Of a stretch of DNA of 13,732 bases, positions 1-7,851 are shown one piece after another. A program made the position numbers and the translations under genes. Below the pieces are notes generated by a model. That model had not been told where the DNA came from. It saw nothing but the letters and a program-made list of their open reading frames with translations, and did no database searches. The stretch lies in assembly GCA_002409965.1 (NCBI GenBank), contig DHON01000110.1, positions 10,062 through 23,793 on the forward strand, written 5' to 3'. The stretch comes from Firmicutes bacterium UBA5389 (GTDB lineage Bacteria > Bacillota > DTU025). Each line of letters starts with the position of its first letter. Position 1 is the stretch's first letter.

Positions 1-425
1 TGCTGCTGGCCGCCGGAAAGTTCATGGGGGAATCGCGATTCCAGCCCTTCCAGCTTCACTAGCTGAACCACATTCTCAACTCGCGTCTTGATCTGGGTCC
101 TTGGGACATTCGCCATGCGCAGACCAAACGCAATGTTAGAGAAGACGTCCATGTGGGGAAAGAGAAGATAGTTCTGAAACACCATCCCGACATTCCGCTT
201 CTCCGGAGGAGTGTCGATGATTGACTCGCCGCTGAACAGAATGTCGCCCGAATCGGGGTTGACCAGGCCAGCAATCATCTTCAGGGTCGTTGTCTTTCCG
301 CACCCGGAAGGCCCCAGAAGGCAGACAAACTCTCCCGCCTCCACTTTGAGATCTGGAATGTCCACTACGGTAGTTCCCGAATACGTCTTGCGCAGCCCAC
401 GTATTTCGACTGTTGTACTCAACAT
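1..425 (-). CDS. ABC transporter ATP-binding protein, N-terminal part (cut by window edge)
   Basis: This is the nucleotide-binding subunit that would power the importer encoded just upstream in the operon. The 141 visible residues contain a Walker A loop GPSGCGKTT (residues 38-46), the Q-loop in MVFQN (Q84) and the start of the ABC signature, LSGGQQ (136-141). The window then ends, so Walker B, the H-loop and any C-terminal regulatory domain are not visible. The pattern fits the PotA/FbpC/YnjD group of ATPases that serve solute-binding-protein importers. The ATG at 425 is chosen because a GGAGG ribosome site lies 4 bases before it. The gene follows the solute-binding protein after a 122-bp gap holding a stem-loop. 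The family call is secure; the transported substrate cannot be read from this subunit. Confidence 0.95.
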   Translation of the reverse strand, partial: MLSTTVEIRGLRKTYSGTTVVDIPDLKVEAGEFVCLLGPSGCGKTTTLKMIAGLVNPDSGDILFSGESIIDTPPEKRNVGMVFQNYLLFPHMDVFSNIAFGLRMANVPRTQIKTRVENVVQLVKLEGLESRFPHELSGGQQ

Positions 426-456
426 GATCCCTCCGTCTGCACGGCGCGGCAGGTGA

Positions 457-502
457 CGTGGCAACCCCGTGCGCCAACGCACTCGTGAGGATGGCTGCCA
501 CG
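457..502 (-). promoter_or_regulatory. Intercistronic nested stem-loop between binding protein and ATPase genes
   Basis: An outer 7-bp inverted repeat (CGTGGCA at 457-463, TGCCACG at 496-502) encloses a perfect 5-bp hairpin with a 4-base loop (GTGCG at 469-473, CGCAC at 478-482). No T-run follows on the minus strand, so it is not a classical intrinsic terminator. Its place just after the solute-binding-protein gene suggests an mRNA-stabilising or processing structure that would keep binding-protein transcript above ATPase transcript, a common arrangement in ABC importer operons. The structure is seen; the role is inferred. Confidence 0.4.
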
Positions 503-547
503 CCAGGGCCCGTCGCCGCCGCATCGGCAATCGCCGGGATGCAAATG

Positions 548-1810
548 CTACTTGCGTTTTCTCAGAACGTTGTCGACCCAGTCCTTCTCAAGAGCCATGG
601 TATAGTCCACATGCGGCTCGGGAACAGCGTATTTCGACATCACAGCTGATCCAGGCACTGAAGGACCCATCTTGCCCTCCACTTCTGCTACCTTGCGCTT
701 GAGCTCCGGGCTGACCTTGCTCACATCGTAGAACATCAGGGCACCCCAGTTTTCGGGATCGAACTTGTGTAGCTGGACCTCGGGTGAACACAGAAGATCC
801 GCGACCAGAAGAGCCGCGGCCTTCCTGGGCGCATTGTAGGGGATGGCGACAAAGTTGGAGTTACTCAGCGAACCATCCTCGAAGATCACGGGCCTAGTGG
901 ACTCGGGGAATCGCCCATCGGCGATCATTGACTTCGCATCCAGAGGACCGTACGACATTGTCCACCAAATCTCCCCCTGCGCGTAGAGTTCATCCATCAT
1001 GGCCTTGCTCGAAGGATACGTGGCGCCTTTCCTCCAGAGGTATGGCTCTATGCCTTTGAGAAAGTCCCACGTCTGCCCCGCTTTCTTGCCGTAGAGATCA
1101 GCCTTGAAGTCCCCCTGCCACTGTTCATAGCCGCCTGTGGTCGCGTAGAACATGGTCTTCATGAAGGTGGTGCCCGTGAAGTCTGGCGGCATGGGATATG
1201 TGAACCTCCCCGGATTGGCTTTCACCCAGGCCGCAAGCTCGGAAAGGTTCTTGAAGGGTTCTTTGACGTACTTAGCATTGTAGAAGAAGGTGAACTGAGC
1301 CTTGCAGTACGGCGACTCATATCCCTCTATAGGATATCCGAAGTCATACATCACGTCAGGCTGATTCGGTTTCAGATATGCCTTAAAGGTAGGCAGATCA
1401 TACGCGTACGGCCCGAACAGCCCACCAACCTCTTTGAGCGTCTTGAAGTTCTCGCCGTTAACCCACAACAGATCGATGGTTCCACCTGTGTCGCCCACTT
1501 TGGCCTGCTTTTCGGCTACGATCTTGTTGACGAACTCACGAGCGTCCATGGGTACTCTTCTGAGTGTGATACCGTATTTCTCTTTCACTAGGTTCGCCAG
1601 GTACCCATCGACCCAGCTATTCGTGACACGATCGCCGCTCCACATAGCGAAGTTGACTGTCTTCTCTTGTCGGCCTGTCTTCAGAACATAGTCCCAATCT
1701 CCCCTTGACAACGCACCCAGAATGTCACTAGAGGCCACCGCGGCGTCCGTTGCAACCATGAACATGAGTACTGCAATAATGGCCAAACTCAGGATGGCTC
1801 GCTTTCTCAT
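548..1810 (-). CDS. YnjB-like ABC transporter solute-binding protein
   Basis: This 420-residue exported protein would capture the substrate outside the membrane and deliver it to the two permeases encoded upstream. Residues 1-27 form a signal peptide: basic start MRKR, a hydrophobic core, and an AVA-S type cleavage site. There is no lipobox cysteine. After it come features I associate with the E. coli YnjB family, namely a VNFAMWSGD strand, a GGTIDLLWVNGENF segment near residues 109-122, and AQFTFFYNAKYV further on. The remainder is typical of large type-2 periplasmic-binding-fold proteins. The ATG at 1810 has a GGAGGGAGG ribosome site. It stands 146 bp after the second permease gene, with a possible promoter of its own in that gap. 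YnjB family substrates are not established, so no ligand is claimed; the operon suggests a carbohydrate-like or anionic organic compound. Confidence 0.9.
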   Translation of the reverse strand: MRKRAILSLAIIAVLMFMVATDAAVASSDILGALSRGDWDYVLKTGRQEKTVNFAMWSGDRVTNSWVDGYLANLVKEKYGITLRRVPMDAREFVNKIVAEKQAKVGDTGGTIDLLWVNGENFKTLKEVGGLFGPYAYDLPTFKAYLKPNQPDVMYDFGYPIEGYESPYCKAQFTFFYNAKYVKEPFKNLSELAAWVKANPGRFTYPMPPDFTGTTFMKTMFYATTGGYEQWQGDFKADLYGKKAGQTWDFLKGIEPYLWRKGATYPSSKAMMDELYAQGEIWWTMSYGPLDAKSMIADGRFPESTRPVIFEDGSLSNSNFVAIPYNAPRKAAALLVADLLCSPEVQLHKFDPENWGALMFYDVSKVSPELKRKVAEVEGKMGPSVPGSAVMSKYAVPEPHVDYTMALEKDWVDNVLRKRK

Positions 1811-1834
1811 TTGCCTGTAGTCCTCCCTCCAAGG

Positions 1835-1863
1835 TTTAGATGGATTGTCGGGTTTCAGGTCAA
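1835..1863 (-). promoter_or_regulatory. Possible internal promoter before the solute-binding-protein gene
   Basis: On the minus strand TTGACC (1863-1858) is followed after 17 bases by TCTAAA (1840-1835). This matches five of six -35 bases and four of six -10 bases. It would give a short leader of about 20 bases that still includes the GGAGG site. It could raise binding-protein expression over that of the permeases. Matches of this quality occur by chance, so it is only a candidate. Confidence 0.25.
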
Positions 1864-1956
1864 CATGACGCGTTCACAGTACACTCGCCCGCTCACAATG
1901 CGGTTCCGCTCCACCACCTCCTGCCGTCGCCATGAATGATGGCCTCGAGTTGCACG

Positions 1957-2793
1957 CTATCTACTCATTCCCAGCGACAGGTATTCTTCCTTGATGAAAC
2001 GCTCGCTGATGACCAAGAGTGCAATGCACGGCGCCGTGAGAATGATGCTGGCCGCAGATGCCACCGCCAAGTCCATTCCGCCGTGGGATGCGTAGTTGAA
2101 CACCACCAGCGGCAGCGTGATGACCAGGCCTCCTCCGACAAGGTACGAGTACACAAAGTTATTGAGAGAGATCAAGAACACGAACAGAAAAGCAGCCACA
2201 AGCCCGGGCCTTATGATAGGCAACGTAACGTACCAGAACACCTTGAAGGGCGAAGCCCCCAGCGATCGTGCCTGAACTTCGTAGTTGGAATCGTACCCTT
2301 CGAACACCGCGCTCAGCATCCGGATCATGTAGGGGGTCGCAGGTATCAGGTGTGATACTATCACCCCAAGCATCGTGTTGGCCAAACCGAGCTTGATGAA
2401 GACCACAAGAACTCCCAAACCCACTGCGGTCTCGGGAATGATCAGCGGCGACAAGAAGAGCATCTCCAGCGCAGCCTTCCCGCGGAATTTCCGTTGACCC
2501 ATAACCTTGGCCGCAGGCAAGCCGATAATTGCCGATATCACACTCACCAGCAGTCCAATGATGAGTGAGTTGACCAGAGCGGGCATCACCTGCGACACCG
2601 GTGAAAACACGTATGCCCACTTGTCTAGCGTAAATTTGCTGGGCAGTACATCGGGCCATAGCCATCTATGGCTCACGGAGTAGATGATGATCGGTATTCC
2701 CGGCATCAAGATTGCCAGCGCGATCAGTACGAACAACATCTTCACCGCGAAGGACGCCTTCTTGCTGCGGGTTGCTGACGACGAACGAGCCAT
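1957..2793 (-). CDS. ABC transporter inner-membrane permease (second of pair)
   Basis: This 278-residue protein is one half of the membrane channel of the importer. It has about six hydrophobic segments, the first near residues 18-38 (FAVKMLFVLIALAILMPGIP). It carries the cytoplasmic EAA loop that docks on the ATPase, in the form YEVQARSLGASPFKVFWYVT followed by LPIIRPG (around residues 170-200). Length and layout match PotC/CysW/FbpB-type permeases. The ATG at 2793 is preceded by GGGAGGTGA, which overlaps the stop codon of the first permease, so the two genes are 7 bases apart and probably translationally coupled. The two separate permeases differ from E. coli YnjC, which is a single fused protein. 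The substrate is not predictable from this subunit. Confidence 0.93.
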   Translation of the reverse strand: MARSSSATRSKKASFAVKMLFVLIALAILMPGIPIIIYSVSHRWLWPDVLPSKFTLDKWAYVFSPVSQVMPALVNSLIIGLLVSVISAIIGLPAAKVMGQRKFRGKAALEMLFLSPLIIPETAVGLGVLVVFIKLGLANTMLGVIVSHLIPATPYMIRMLSAVFEGYDSNYEVQARSLGASPFKVFWYVTLPIIRPGLVAAFLFVFLISLNNFVYSYLVGGGLVITLPLVVFNYASHGGMDLAVASAASIILTAPCIALLVISERFIKEEYLSLGMSR

Positions 2794-2800
2794 TTGCTTC

Positions 2801-3733
2801 TCACCTCCCGCCCTTGATGACCTTCAGCCGTTCTGAAGCATTCCGGTACATAAGCATAACCAACACCGATATGACCGACGTGAGTACCATTGTCGCCATG
2901 GGCAGGGGCACGTCCGCCAGAGAGTATTTAGCCGCGTTCATATAGTCGACGTACGCGAACACGGGCAGTGTGTTGGGGAACGAAGGCCCCAGGACCAGAG
3001 GCACTTCAAACGAACCGAAGCTGAAGGCAAAACATATCAACGATGATGAGACTATTCCCGGCAGCAACAGCGGAAACGTCACATGCCAGAACGTCCTCCA
3101 TGTTGACGCGCCAAGGGTTCTGGCCACATCAAATAGGTTGGCGTTGATCCCAACATAGACGGAATATATCGAAAGCGTCATGAAGCCGACGAATTTCCAT
3201 ACGTACACCCATATCACGCCTGCTCCCGATGATGTGTAGAGCAGGCTGGGAAAGTCCTGCGTAGACTGTATGATCCGGAGGGCGTAGAGAACCCTCGCAA
3301 GAATACCTCCTCCTGATAGAGTAACGATGGCCATCACAATCACTATCATGTACGGTACTGCCAGAGGCAGCTTGTATATCATCATCAGGCGCCACTTACC
3401 CCCGGTAGCTCGTTTCATGTTCACCGCCACAAACGTACTGATCACGGAGGCTATGAGGGTTGAAGCGGCAGCCACATAGAAAGTGAACCAGAGCGATCGG
3501 AGAAACCCGCTGTCGGTTACTAGTTCTACGTAGTACCTAAGGGTCAGTTTGGTGAGGCCGACCAGGGGGAAGTAGCCTAGGCTCTGCATGACGGCAGAGA
3601 ACAGGCCTCCGCCGAACAGCCCGATCATGATCACCAAGGACGGAAGCAACATAAGCAAGACATAGTTCCTGTCTACGAAACGTTTCCAGCTTCTACGTCG
3701 TGGTACAGCGGCCACGCCTTCACTGCGAACCAT
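2801..3733 (-). CDS. ABC transporter inner-membrane permease (first of pair)
   Basis: This 310-residue protein is the partner channel subunit. A basic N-terminus containing RRRSWKRF precedes the first membrane span (about residues 28-50). Further hydrophobic segments follow, with an EAA-type loop FDVARTLGASTWRTFWHVT then FPLLLPG near residues 210-240. The loop confirms membership of the PotB/CysT type binding-protein-dependent permeases. The ATG at 3733 has AGGAGG 10 bases upstream. A nearer ATG inside that region is in another frame and is not used. The gene begins 49 bp after the isomerase gene, so uptake and catabolic genes share one transcription unit, which suggests the importer carries the substrate of the enzymes encoded upstream. 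Confidence 0.93.
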   Translation of the reverse strand: MVRSEGVAAVPRRRSWKRFVDRNYVLLMLLPSLVIMIGLFGGGLFSAVMQSLGYFPLVGLTKLTLRYYVELVTDSGFLRSLWFTFYVAAASTLIASVISTFVAVNMKRATGGKWRLMMIYKLPLAVPYMIVIVMAIVTLSGGGILARVLYALRIIQSTQDFPSLLYTSSGAGVIWVYVWKFVGFMTLSIYSVYVGINANLFDVARTLGASTWRTFWHVTFPLLLPGIVSSSLICFAFSFGSFEVPLVLGPSFPNTLPVFAYVDYMNAAKYSLADVPLPMATMVLTSVISVLVMLMYRNASERLKVIKGGR

Positions 3734-3782
3734 CTAGCTTCATCCTCCTAGCAGAGAACTGTCGGCCGACTTCACGTTCCGC

Positions 3783-5144
3783 TCAGTAGCGGCAGCCACT
3801 CATGCCACTGAGCTTTGCATATTCCGCCAGAACCGAGCCGATGTGATCGTGGGCCACTGCGTAGTGGTGCTCAACGCCTTCATATACCATGGCGCGAACT
3901 AAGTCGCCTGCACTCATCTGCGGACGGACTCGCATCGTGTTCCCGCAGTAGTTGACCGGCACCTCCTCGGCCTGGGCTTCGAACACGAAGATTCGATAGC
4001 CGTCACCCAGCTCGCTGAGCCTGGCACAGGTAGCCGGCCCCGACCTGATTGCAAAGCTAGTTGCTGCTCCGATGGACTCTCCCATGGTGGGATGTGTGCA
4101 ATAGCCGGAACACTCGCGGTCTCCCGCCAGGTCGTGGGCAACGCCCCCACAGTGCCAGAGCTCCAAGACCCCGGACTCAGGTATCACATTGACCAGATCC
4201 AGAAGAGCCACTGAGCTGCCTGTGAGGTAATACATGATCATCATCGTAACAAGTCCGCCGATATCACCCTCGCAGGCTGTGGGAACTCCTTCAGCATTGA
4301 GCCTGGAGATTGCGGCGCAGATTGAGCAATCATACTCCTCCTGTAGCTCAGGCCAGCACTTGATGGCGTATCCATCGATGCCGTTTGCATCGGCGTACTG
4401 CCGGAGGAACAGGTTCATCCTAGCCGTCTTGTTCAACATCGCGCTCGTTGCCGTGATGCTCTGCACTTCACCCGTCATCCTGCTCATCTCAAGGTGGACG
4501 TCCGCTTCATCCTGAGCACGTGCCCCGGCAATCAGCGTTGACAGGGACAGGTGCACCAGTTCGGGGCCGATCTGTCGCCTGAGCCGCAGTTCGTCCACGT
4601 TCGACAGGTAGAAGCCTGGGGCTCGGTTGCCGACGAGGCAGATCCTGGAGTTCTCCATCTGCTTGCGCACCCACGCAGCCCTCAGGAACTCATTGAGCTC
4701 TCTTGAGGCCCTTTCGTCGCAAGGTCGACCCAGGATGAACTTGTAGTACACTCCGAGGCGCTTTAGGAAGCTGGAGTTGACGTTGGCGCCGCACAAGGAG
4801 TTCAGCTGGATTCTTCCGCTGGGCTCCTCCGGCTCGGGTAATCCCCAAAGGACGAACGGGATGCCGCGTAATCCGCGCGCCATGTTCACGATGTAGCCGC
4901 CGTAAGAAAAGGTGGCGCTCACAACAATCAGCACGTCCACCTTTTCAGCACTGAGGATGCGGATCGCCTCGGCGCACGCCGAGTCGTCCATCACCAGCTC
5001 CTCGATGATCGACGGCTGGGCGAAGCTACAATCCACAAGTCGCGCGATCTCGTCGAAATACGCCTTCCCCAGAGCGTGGTTGAACTTCGGAAAACCCGTT
5101 CCCACCACGCCTACATTGAGCTTGTGTCTTGGCGTCGTCGCCAT
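3783..5144 (-). CDS. L-fucose/L-arabinose isomerase-like protein
   Basis: This cytoplasmic protein of 453 residues resembles the aldose-ketose isomerase family that includes L-fucose isomerase, which moves a carbonyl between C1 and C2 of an unphosphorylated sugar using a divalent metal. The C-terminal domain has the expected ligand motifs: CEGDIGG (E292, D294), ALLDLVNV (D316) followed by LELWHCGG, and EHHYAVAH (H426/H427), with GNTMRVRP at 401-408. It is shorter than E. coli FucI (about 590 residues) and fits the shorter FucI-related proteins of uncertain substrate. I prefer the ATG at 5144, with GGGGGA six bases before it, over an in-frame TTG at 5150. It sits 24 bp after the 3-epimerase gene, so the two probably act in sequence on one sugar. 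Some sulfoquinovose isomerases may belong near this family, but I cannot confirm that from memory. Family confidence is good; substrate unknown. Confidence 0.82.
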   Translation of the reverse strand: MATTPRHKLNVGVVGTGFPKFNHALGKAYFDEIARLVDCSFAQPSIIEELVMDDSACAEAIRILSAEKVDVLIVVSATFSYGGYIVNMARGLRGIPFVLWGLPEPEEPSGRIQLNSLCGANVNSSFLKRLGVYYKFILGRPCDERASRELNEFLRAAWVRKQMENSRICLVGNRAPGFYLSNVDELRLRRQIGPELVHLSLSTLIAGARAQDEADVHLEMSRMTGEVQSITATSAMLNKTARMNLFLRQYADANGIDGYAIKCWPELQEEYDCSICAAISRLNAEGVPTACEGDIGGLVTMMIMYYLTGSSVALLDLVNVIPESGVLELWHCGGVAHDLAGDRECSGYCTHPTMGESIGAATSFAIRSGPATCARLSELGDGYRIFVFEAQAEEVPVNYCGNTMRVRPQMSAGDLVRAMVYEGVEHHYAVAHDHIGSVLAEYAKLSGMSGCRY

Positions 5145-5168
5145 GTGCAATCCCCCATTGAAAGCTAT

Positions 5169-6011
5169 CTAGTATGCTCGCAAGATGCGGGAGCGTACGA
5201 ATTCCAGGCTCCGTGTCAGCGACTCATCGATGTCAGGTTCAATGGCTCTCCAGATACACACGTCAGTTCCACACTGAACACCAGGACGGACGTAGCTTTC
5301 GATGACTGCGCTTCCCTGGTAACCTATGTTCCGCAGCGCCGAGAACACCAGATCCCACTGGATGTTGCCGCCCCCCGGATAGCCGCGATCGCTTTCGCTC
5401 AGATGAATATGGTACAGGTGCTGCCCCGCCGATTCTATGGACGCGTCCACCGACCGTTCCTCGATGTTCATGTGGTATGTGTCAAGGTGTAGCCCCACGT
5501 TGGGCATGCCAACCTGGTCTATTAGGCAGAGCCCCTGCGAAACGGTGTTTACGAACGAGTTTTCGTACCTGTTGATGCACTCCAGGGCCAGTCGCATGTT
5601 CCATTCAGCCGCCTGCTCGGCCGCCTCGCGCAGTATTTGAACAGCCCACTTGCGTGCATCAGAATGCACCGGTTCCCTCTTGCCCCAGGCTGAATGGATC
5701 ACTCCTCCGAGAGTTGGGCTGCCAAGCCTGTGCGCTATGTCCAGGCATCTTGCAAGGTGCACGCGCCCACGGGCTCGGATCTCGCTGGATTCCGAGGTAA
5801 TGTCGGTATCTGGCCCCAGGCCCGTGCCGCAGTAGGCTGATATCCCATTGCAGGCTAGGCGATCACGCAATGCCTCGACATCGACAGCCTCAGGGTTGGT
5901 CAGAGGGATCTCGACGCAGTCGAAGCCGAGTTGCGCAGCGCGGTCGATGTAATCAACGACAGGAGCATCCCACTGGTCGGTCCATAGCGAAAGATGAACC
6001 CCTACTTGCAT
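5169..6011 (-). CDS. D-tagatose/D-psicose 3-epimerase family sugar epimerase
   Basis: This 280-residue TIM-barrel protein is predicted to invert C3 of a free ketose through metal-stabilised proton exchange. The metal and catalytic residues E144 (ALECINRYE), D177 (GLHLDTYHMNIEE), H203 (YHIHLSESDRG) and E238 (AVIESYV) are spaced exactly as E152, D185, H211 and E246 of Pseudomonas cichorii D-tagatose 3-epimerase as I recall them. The substrate-binding H180 and R209 keep the same offset of eight. That is strong support for this subfamily over endonuclease IV or xylose isomerase. The ATG at 6011 is only 5 bases after the stop of the oxidoreductase gene. A longer reading from 6056 would overlap that gene and lacks family-like sequence. 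Family members act on ketohexoses, ketopentoses and smaller ketoses, so the natural substrate is open. Confidence 0.87.
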   Translation of the reverse strand: MQVGVHLSLWTDQWDAPVVDYIDRAAQLGFDCVEIPLTNPEAVDVEALRDRLACNGISAYCGTGLGPDTDITSESSEIRARGRVHLARCLDIAHRLGSPTLGGVIHSAWGKREPVHSDARKWAVQILREAAEQAAEWNMRLALECINRYENSFVNTVSQGLCLIDQVGMPNVGLHLDTYHMNIEERSVDASIESAGQHLYHIHLSESDRGYPGGGNIQWDLVFSALRNIGYQGSAVIESYVRPGVQCGTDVCIWRAIEPDIDESLTRSLEFVRSRILRAY

Positions 6012-6016
6012 TTCTC

Positions 6017-7840
6017 TCACACCCCTAGGGCAGCTATCGTTTCCTCTGTTGGGCATCCGCTGCTATCCCACCCGCGCTGGCAATACAGCTCCATCAAGCT
6101 CGACGTGAACGGCTCAGGCGCCTGCCCCCTGCGAGGCTCCGCTGCGGATGGTTGGAAGAACCGGATGGGAAGACGGTCGTCTTTTCCTCTAATGCCGTAT
6201 CCATTGTTGATAATGCGCTGAACAGTGAATATTCTGTGTCCGCACTCCATCGCTTGTCCAACATCCATCCCCCACCCGGTAATGGCATTCATCACTTCGA
6301 CCATGCTCGACAGTCCAAAGCCGCCCCAAATCATGAACTGACAGATAACGGAGGCGTTACAGAGGGCCGTGAAGTCCTGGTACGCTTTGACCACGCGCCC
6401 GGCCCCCTCCAGAGTGTTGGGGGCGGGAGGCTTATCTACTCCGGCTTCGGGCAGCAGAGCTCCCATCGTGCTTATCTGGGAGTAAGCTCGCATGTGGCAT
6501 GCCCCGCGGTTCCCAGTTGCGTAGCTTAGGGCCAGGTTGTAGTAGACCCTCGGATCATGGCCCGGCACCTCCAGGCCCTTGACATGACATGCGTAGTCCT
6601 GCGCGGCAGGTTCCATGTGCTCACAGGCCCGCGCAATGCCGCCTGAGAAAACCCCTCCGAATCCGCTACCTGTTGCCAGTTCTCCGAGAAAACTCATCAG
6701 GGCATCGCCATTCCCCCACGTCAACGGGTAGCCCGGTCTGTGCCCGCGCGTGTGCCCCTTCTCCAGCGCTTCCATGGCGAACGATGCACAACTCCCGGCA
6801 GATATGGTGTCAAGGCCCATCCTATTGCAGAAATCCGTAGCCTTCACAAGCAGTTCCAGATCGTCAATACAGCAGTTGGACCCGAGCATAGCCAAGCTCT
6901 CATACTCAGGGCCCGGCCCTTCGTACTCATACCCATCGTCGAATGTGACGGCGACATGCCGGTGACATGCCACAGGGCAGTTAGCACACGCTTTCGGCCT
7001 GGGCTTGAGCGTCCTGGCATATCCAGGATGGCCGATCCGCTCGGCCTGATCATCCCATCCGACCTCCTGCCAGTTCCTAACTGGCAGATTGCCGGCCCTA
7101 GCCCCCGGCGTCAGTCCGCCTACGGTTCCGTCTATCCTTAACGCCATGGCTGCCTGGGCCACGCTCTTTCGATACCCGCGTTCCAGTGACGTAAGGAGTG
7201 GCTGATCATGAACAGGCGCCTCGCGATGCCCGTTCACCACTACCGCTTTGAGATTCTTCGATCCCATCACTGCGCCCAGCCCGCAACGGCCAGCGAAAGA
7301 GAACGAGTCCACTACTATGTTTGCCATGCCTATGTAATGCTCGCCGGCGGGCCCGATGACCGCCGCAGAGCAGTCCGGATGACGCTCCTTGAGGCACCTG
7401 GCCGTCTGGAAGGAGTCAAGGCCCCACAGATCGCCGGCGTCCTCTATCGACGCTCGTCCTTCGGTGATGCGTATGTAGCATGGCCTTCGGGCTCGTCCCT
7501 GCACAACGAGCACGTCATAGCCGCACTTCTTGAGAGTGATCCCCCATCTGCCTCCTGCGGCGGAATCAGCGAATATGCCCGTCAGAGGCGATCTTGAGAT
7601 AACTGAGAACTTGGCTGAACCAGGGATCCTGGACGCCTGGAAGGGCCCGGTTGCGAAGATAAGGCGATTTTCCGGATCCAGCGGCGCCACGCTAGCAGGA
7701 ACCTCGTTCTTGAGTATCAGAGCTCCGATGCCGGCGCCCCCCACGTACTTCCTGAAGAGTGCGTCAGCAATAGGTTCCTCAACCACGATGCCCGCGCTCA
7801 GGTCCACCCTAAGCAGCTTGTTCCAAACGCCCCTCCCCAT
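6017..7840 (-). CDS. Aldehyde:ferredoxin oxidoreductase family protein (tungsten/molybdenum pterin)
   Basis: This 607-residue enzyme is predicted to oxidise an aldehyde to a carboxylic acid and pass electrons to ferredoxin. It has the bis-pterin-binding segment with GSAKFSV and SPLTG...AAGGRWG (74-100). It also has three [4Fe-4S] cysteines in CANCPVAC (C285, C288, C292) with the fourth at C500. E312 and H449 match the active-site pair I recall for the Pyrococcus furiosus enzyme. Length equals that of the archaeal enzyme, so it appears complete. The ATG at 7840 follows AGGGGGGAG, 11 bases after the transketolase C-subunit stop. Its position between transketolase and sugar-epimerase genes suggests that it oxidises an aldehyde released by the pathway, rather than acting as a general scavenger. 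Substrate, and tungsten versus molybdenum, cannot be told from sequence. No pterin-maturation gene is nearby. Confidence 0.95.
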   Translation of the reverse strand: MGRGVWNKLLRVDLSAGIVVEEPIADALFRKYVGGAGIGALILKNEVPASVAPLDPENRLIFATGPFQASRIPGSAKFSVISRSPLTGIFADSAAGGRWGITLKKCGYDVLVVQGRARRPCYIRITEGRASIEDAGDLWGLDSFQTARCLKERHPDCSAAVIGPAGEHYIGMANIVVDSFSFAGRCGLGAVMGSKNLKAVVVNGHREAPVHDQPLLTSLERGYRKSVAQAAMALRIDGTVGGLTPGARAGNLPVRNWQEVGWDDQAERIGHPGYARTLKPRPKACANCPVACHRHVAVTFDDGYEYEGPGPEYESLAMLGSNCCIDDLELLVKATDFCNRMGLDTISAGSCASFAMEALEKGHTRGHRPGYPLTWGNGDALMSFLGELATGSGFGGVFSGGIARACEHMEPAAQDYACHVKGLEVPGHDPRVYYNLALSYATGNRGACHMRAYSQISTMGALLPEAGVDKPPAPNTLEGAGRVVKAYQDFTALCNASVICQFMIWGGFGLSSMVEVMNAITGWGMDVGQAMECGHRIFTVQRIINNGYGIRGKDDRLPIRFFQPSAAEPRRGQAPEPFTSSLMELYCQRGWDSSGCPTEETIAALGV

Positions 7841-7851
7841 ATCGCTCCCCC

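Noticed and set aside
136..501. Minus-strand frame of 121 codons over the ATPase gene, GC-rich in its first part
   Set aside because: It lies in another frame over the clearly real ATPase sequence, starts with GTG without a ribosome site, and matches no family.
1936..2355. Plus-strand frames of 100-180 codons opposite the permease, lyase and other genes (also 9807-10358 and 8446-8886)
   Set aside because: They are antisense to genes with strong family motifs, lack ribosome sites, and show composition expected from reading the opposite strand.
6012..6056. Longer N-terminus for the 3-epimerase starting at 6056
   Set aside because: It overlaps the oxidoreductase gene. The start at 6011 gives exact family-like numbering from the first strand (MQVGVHLSLW).
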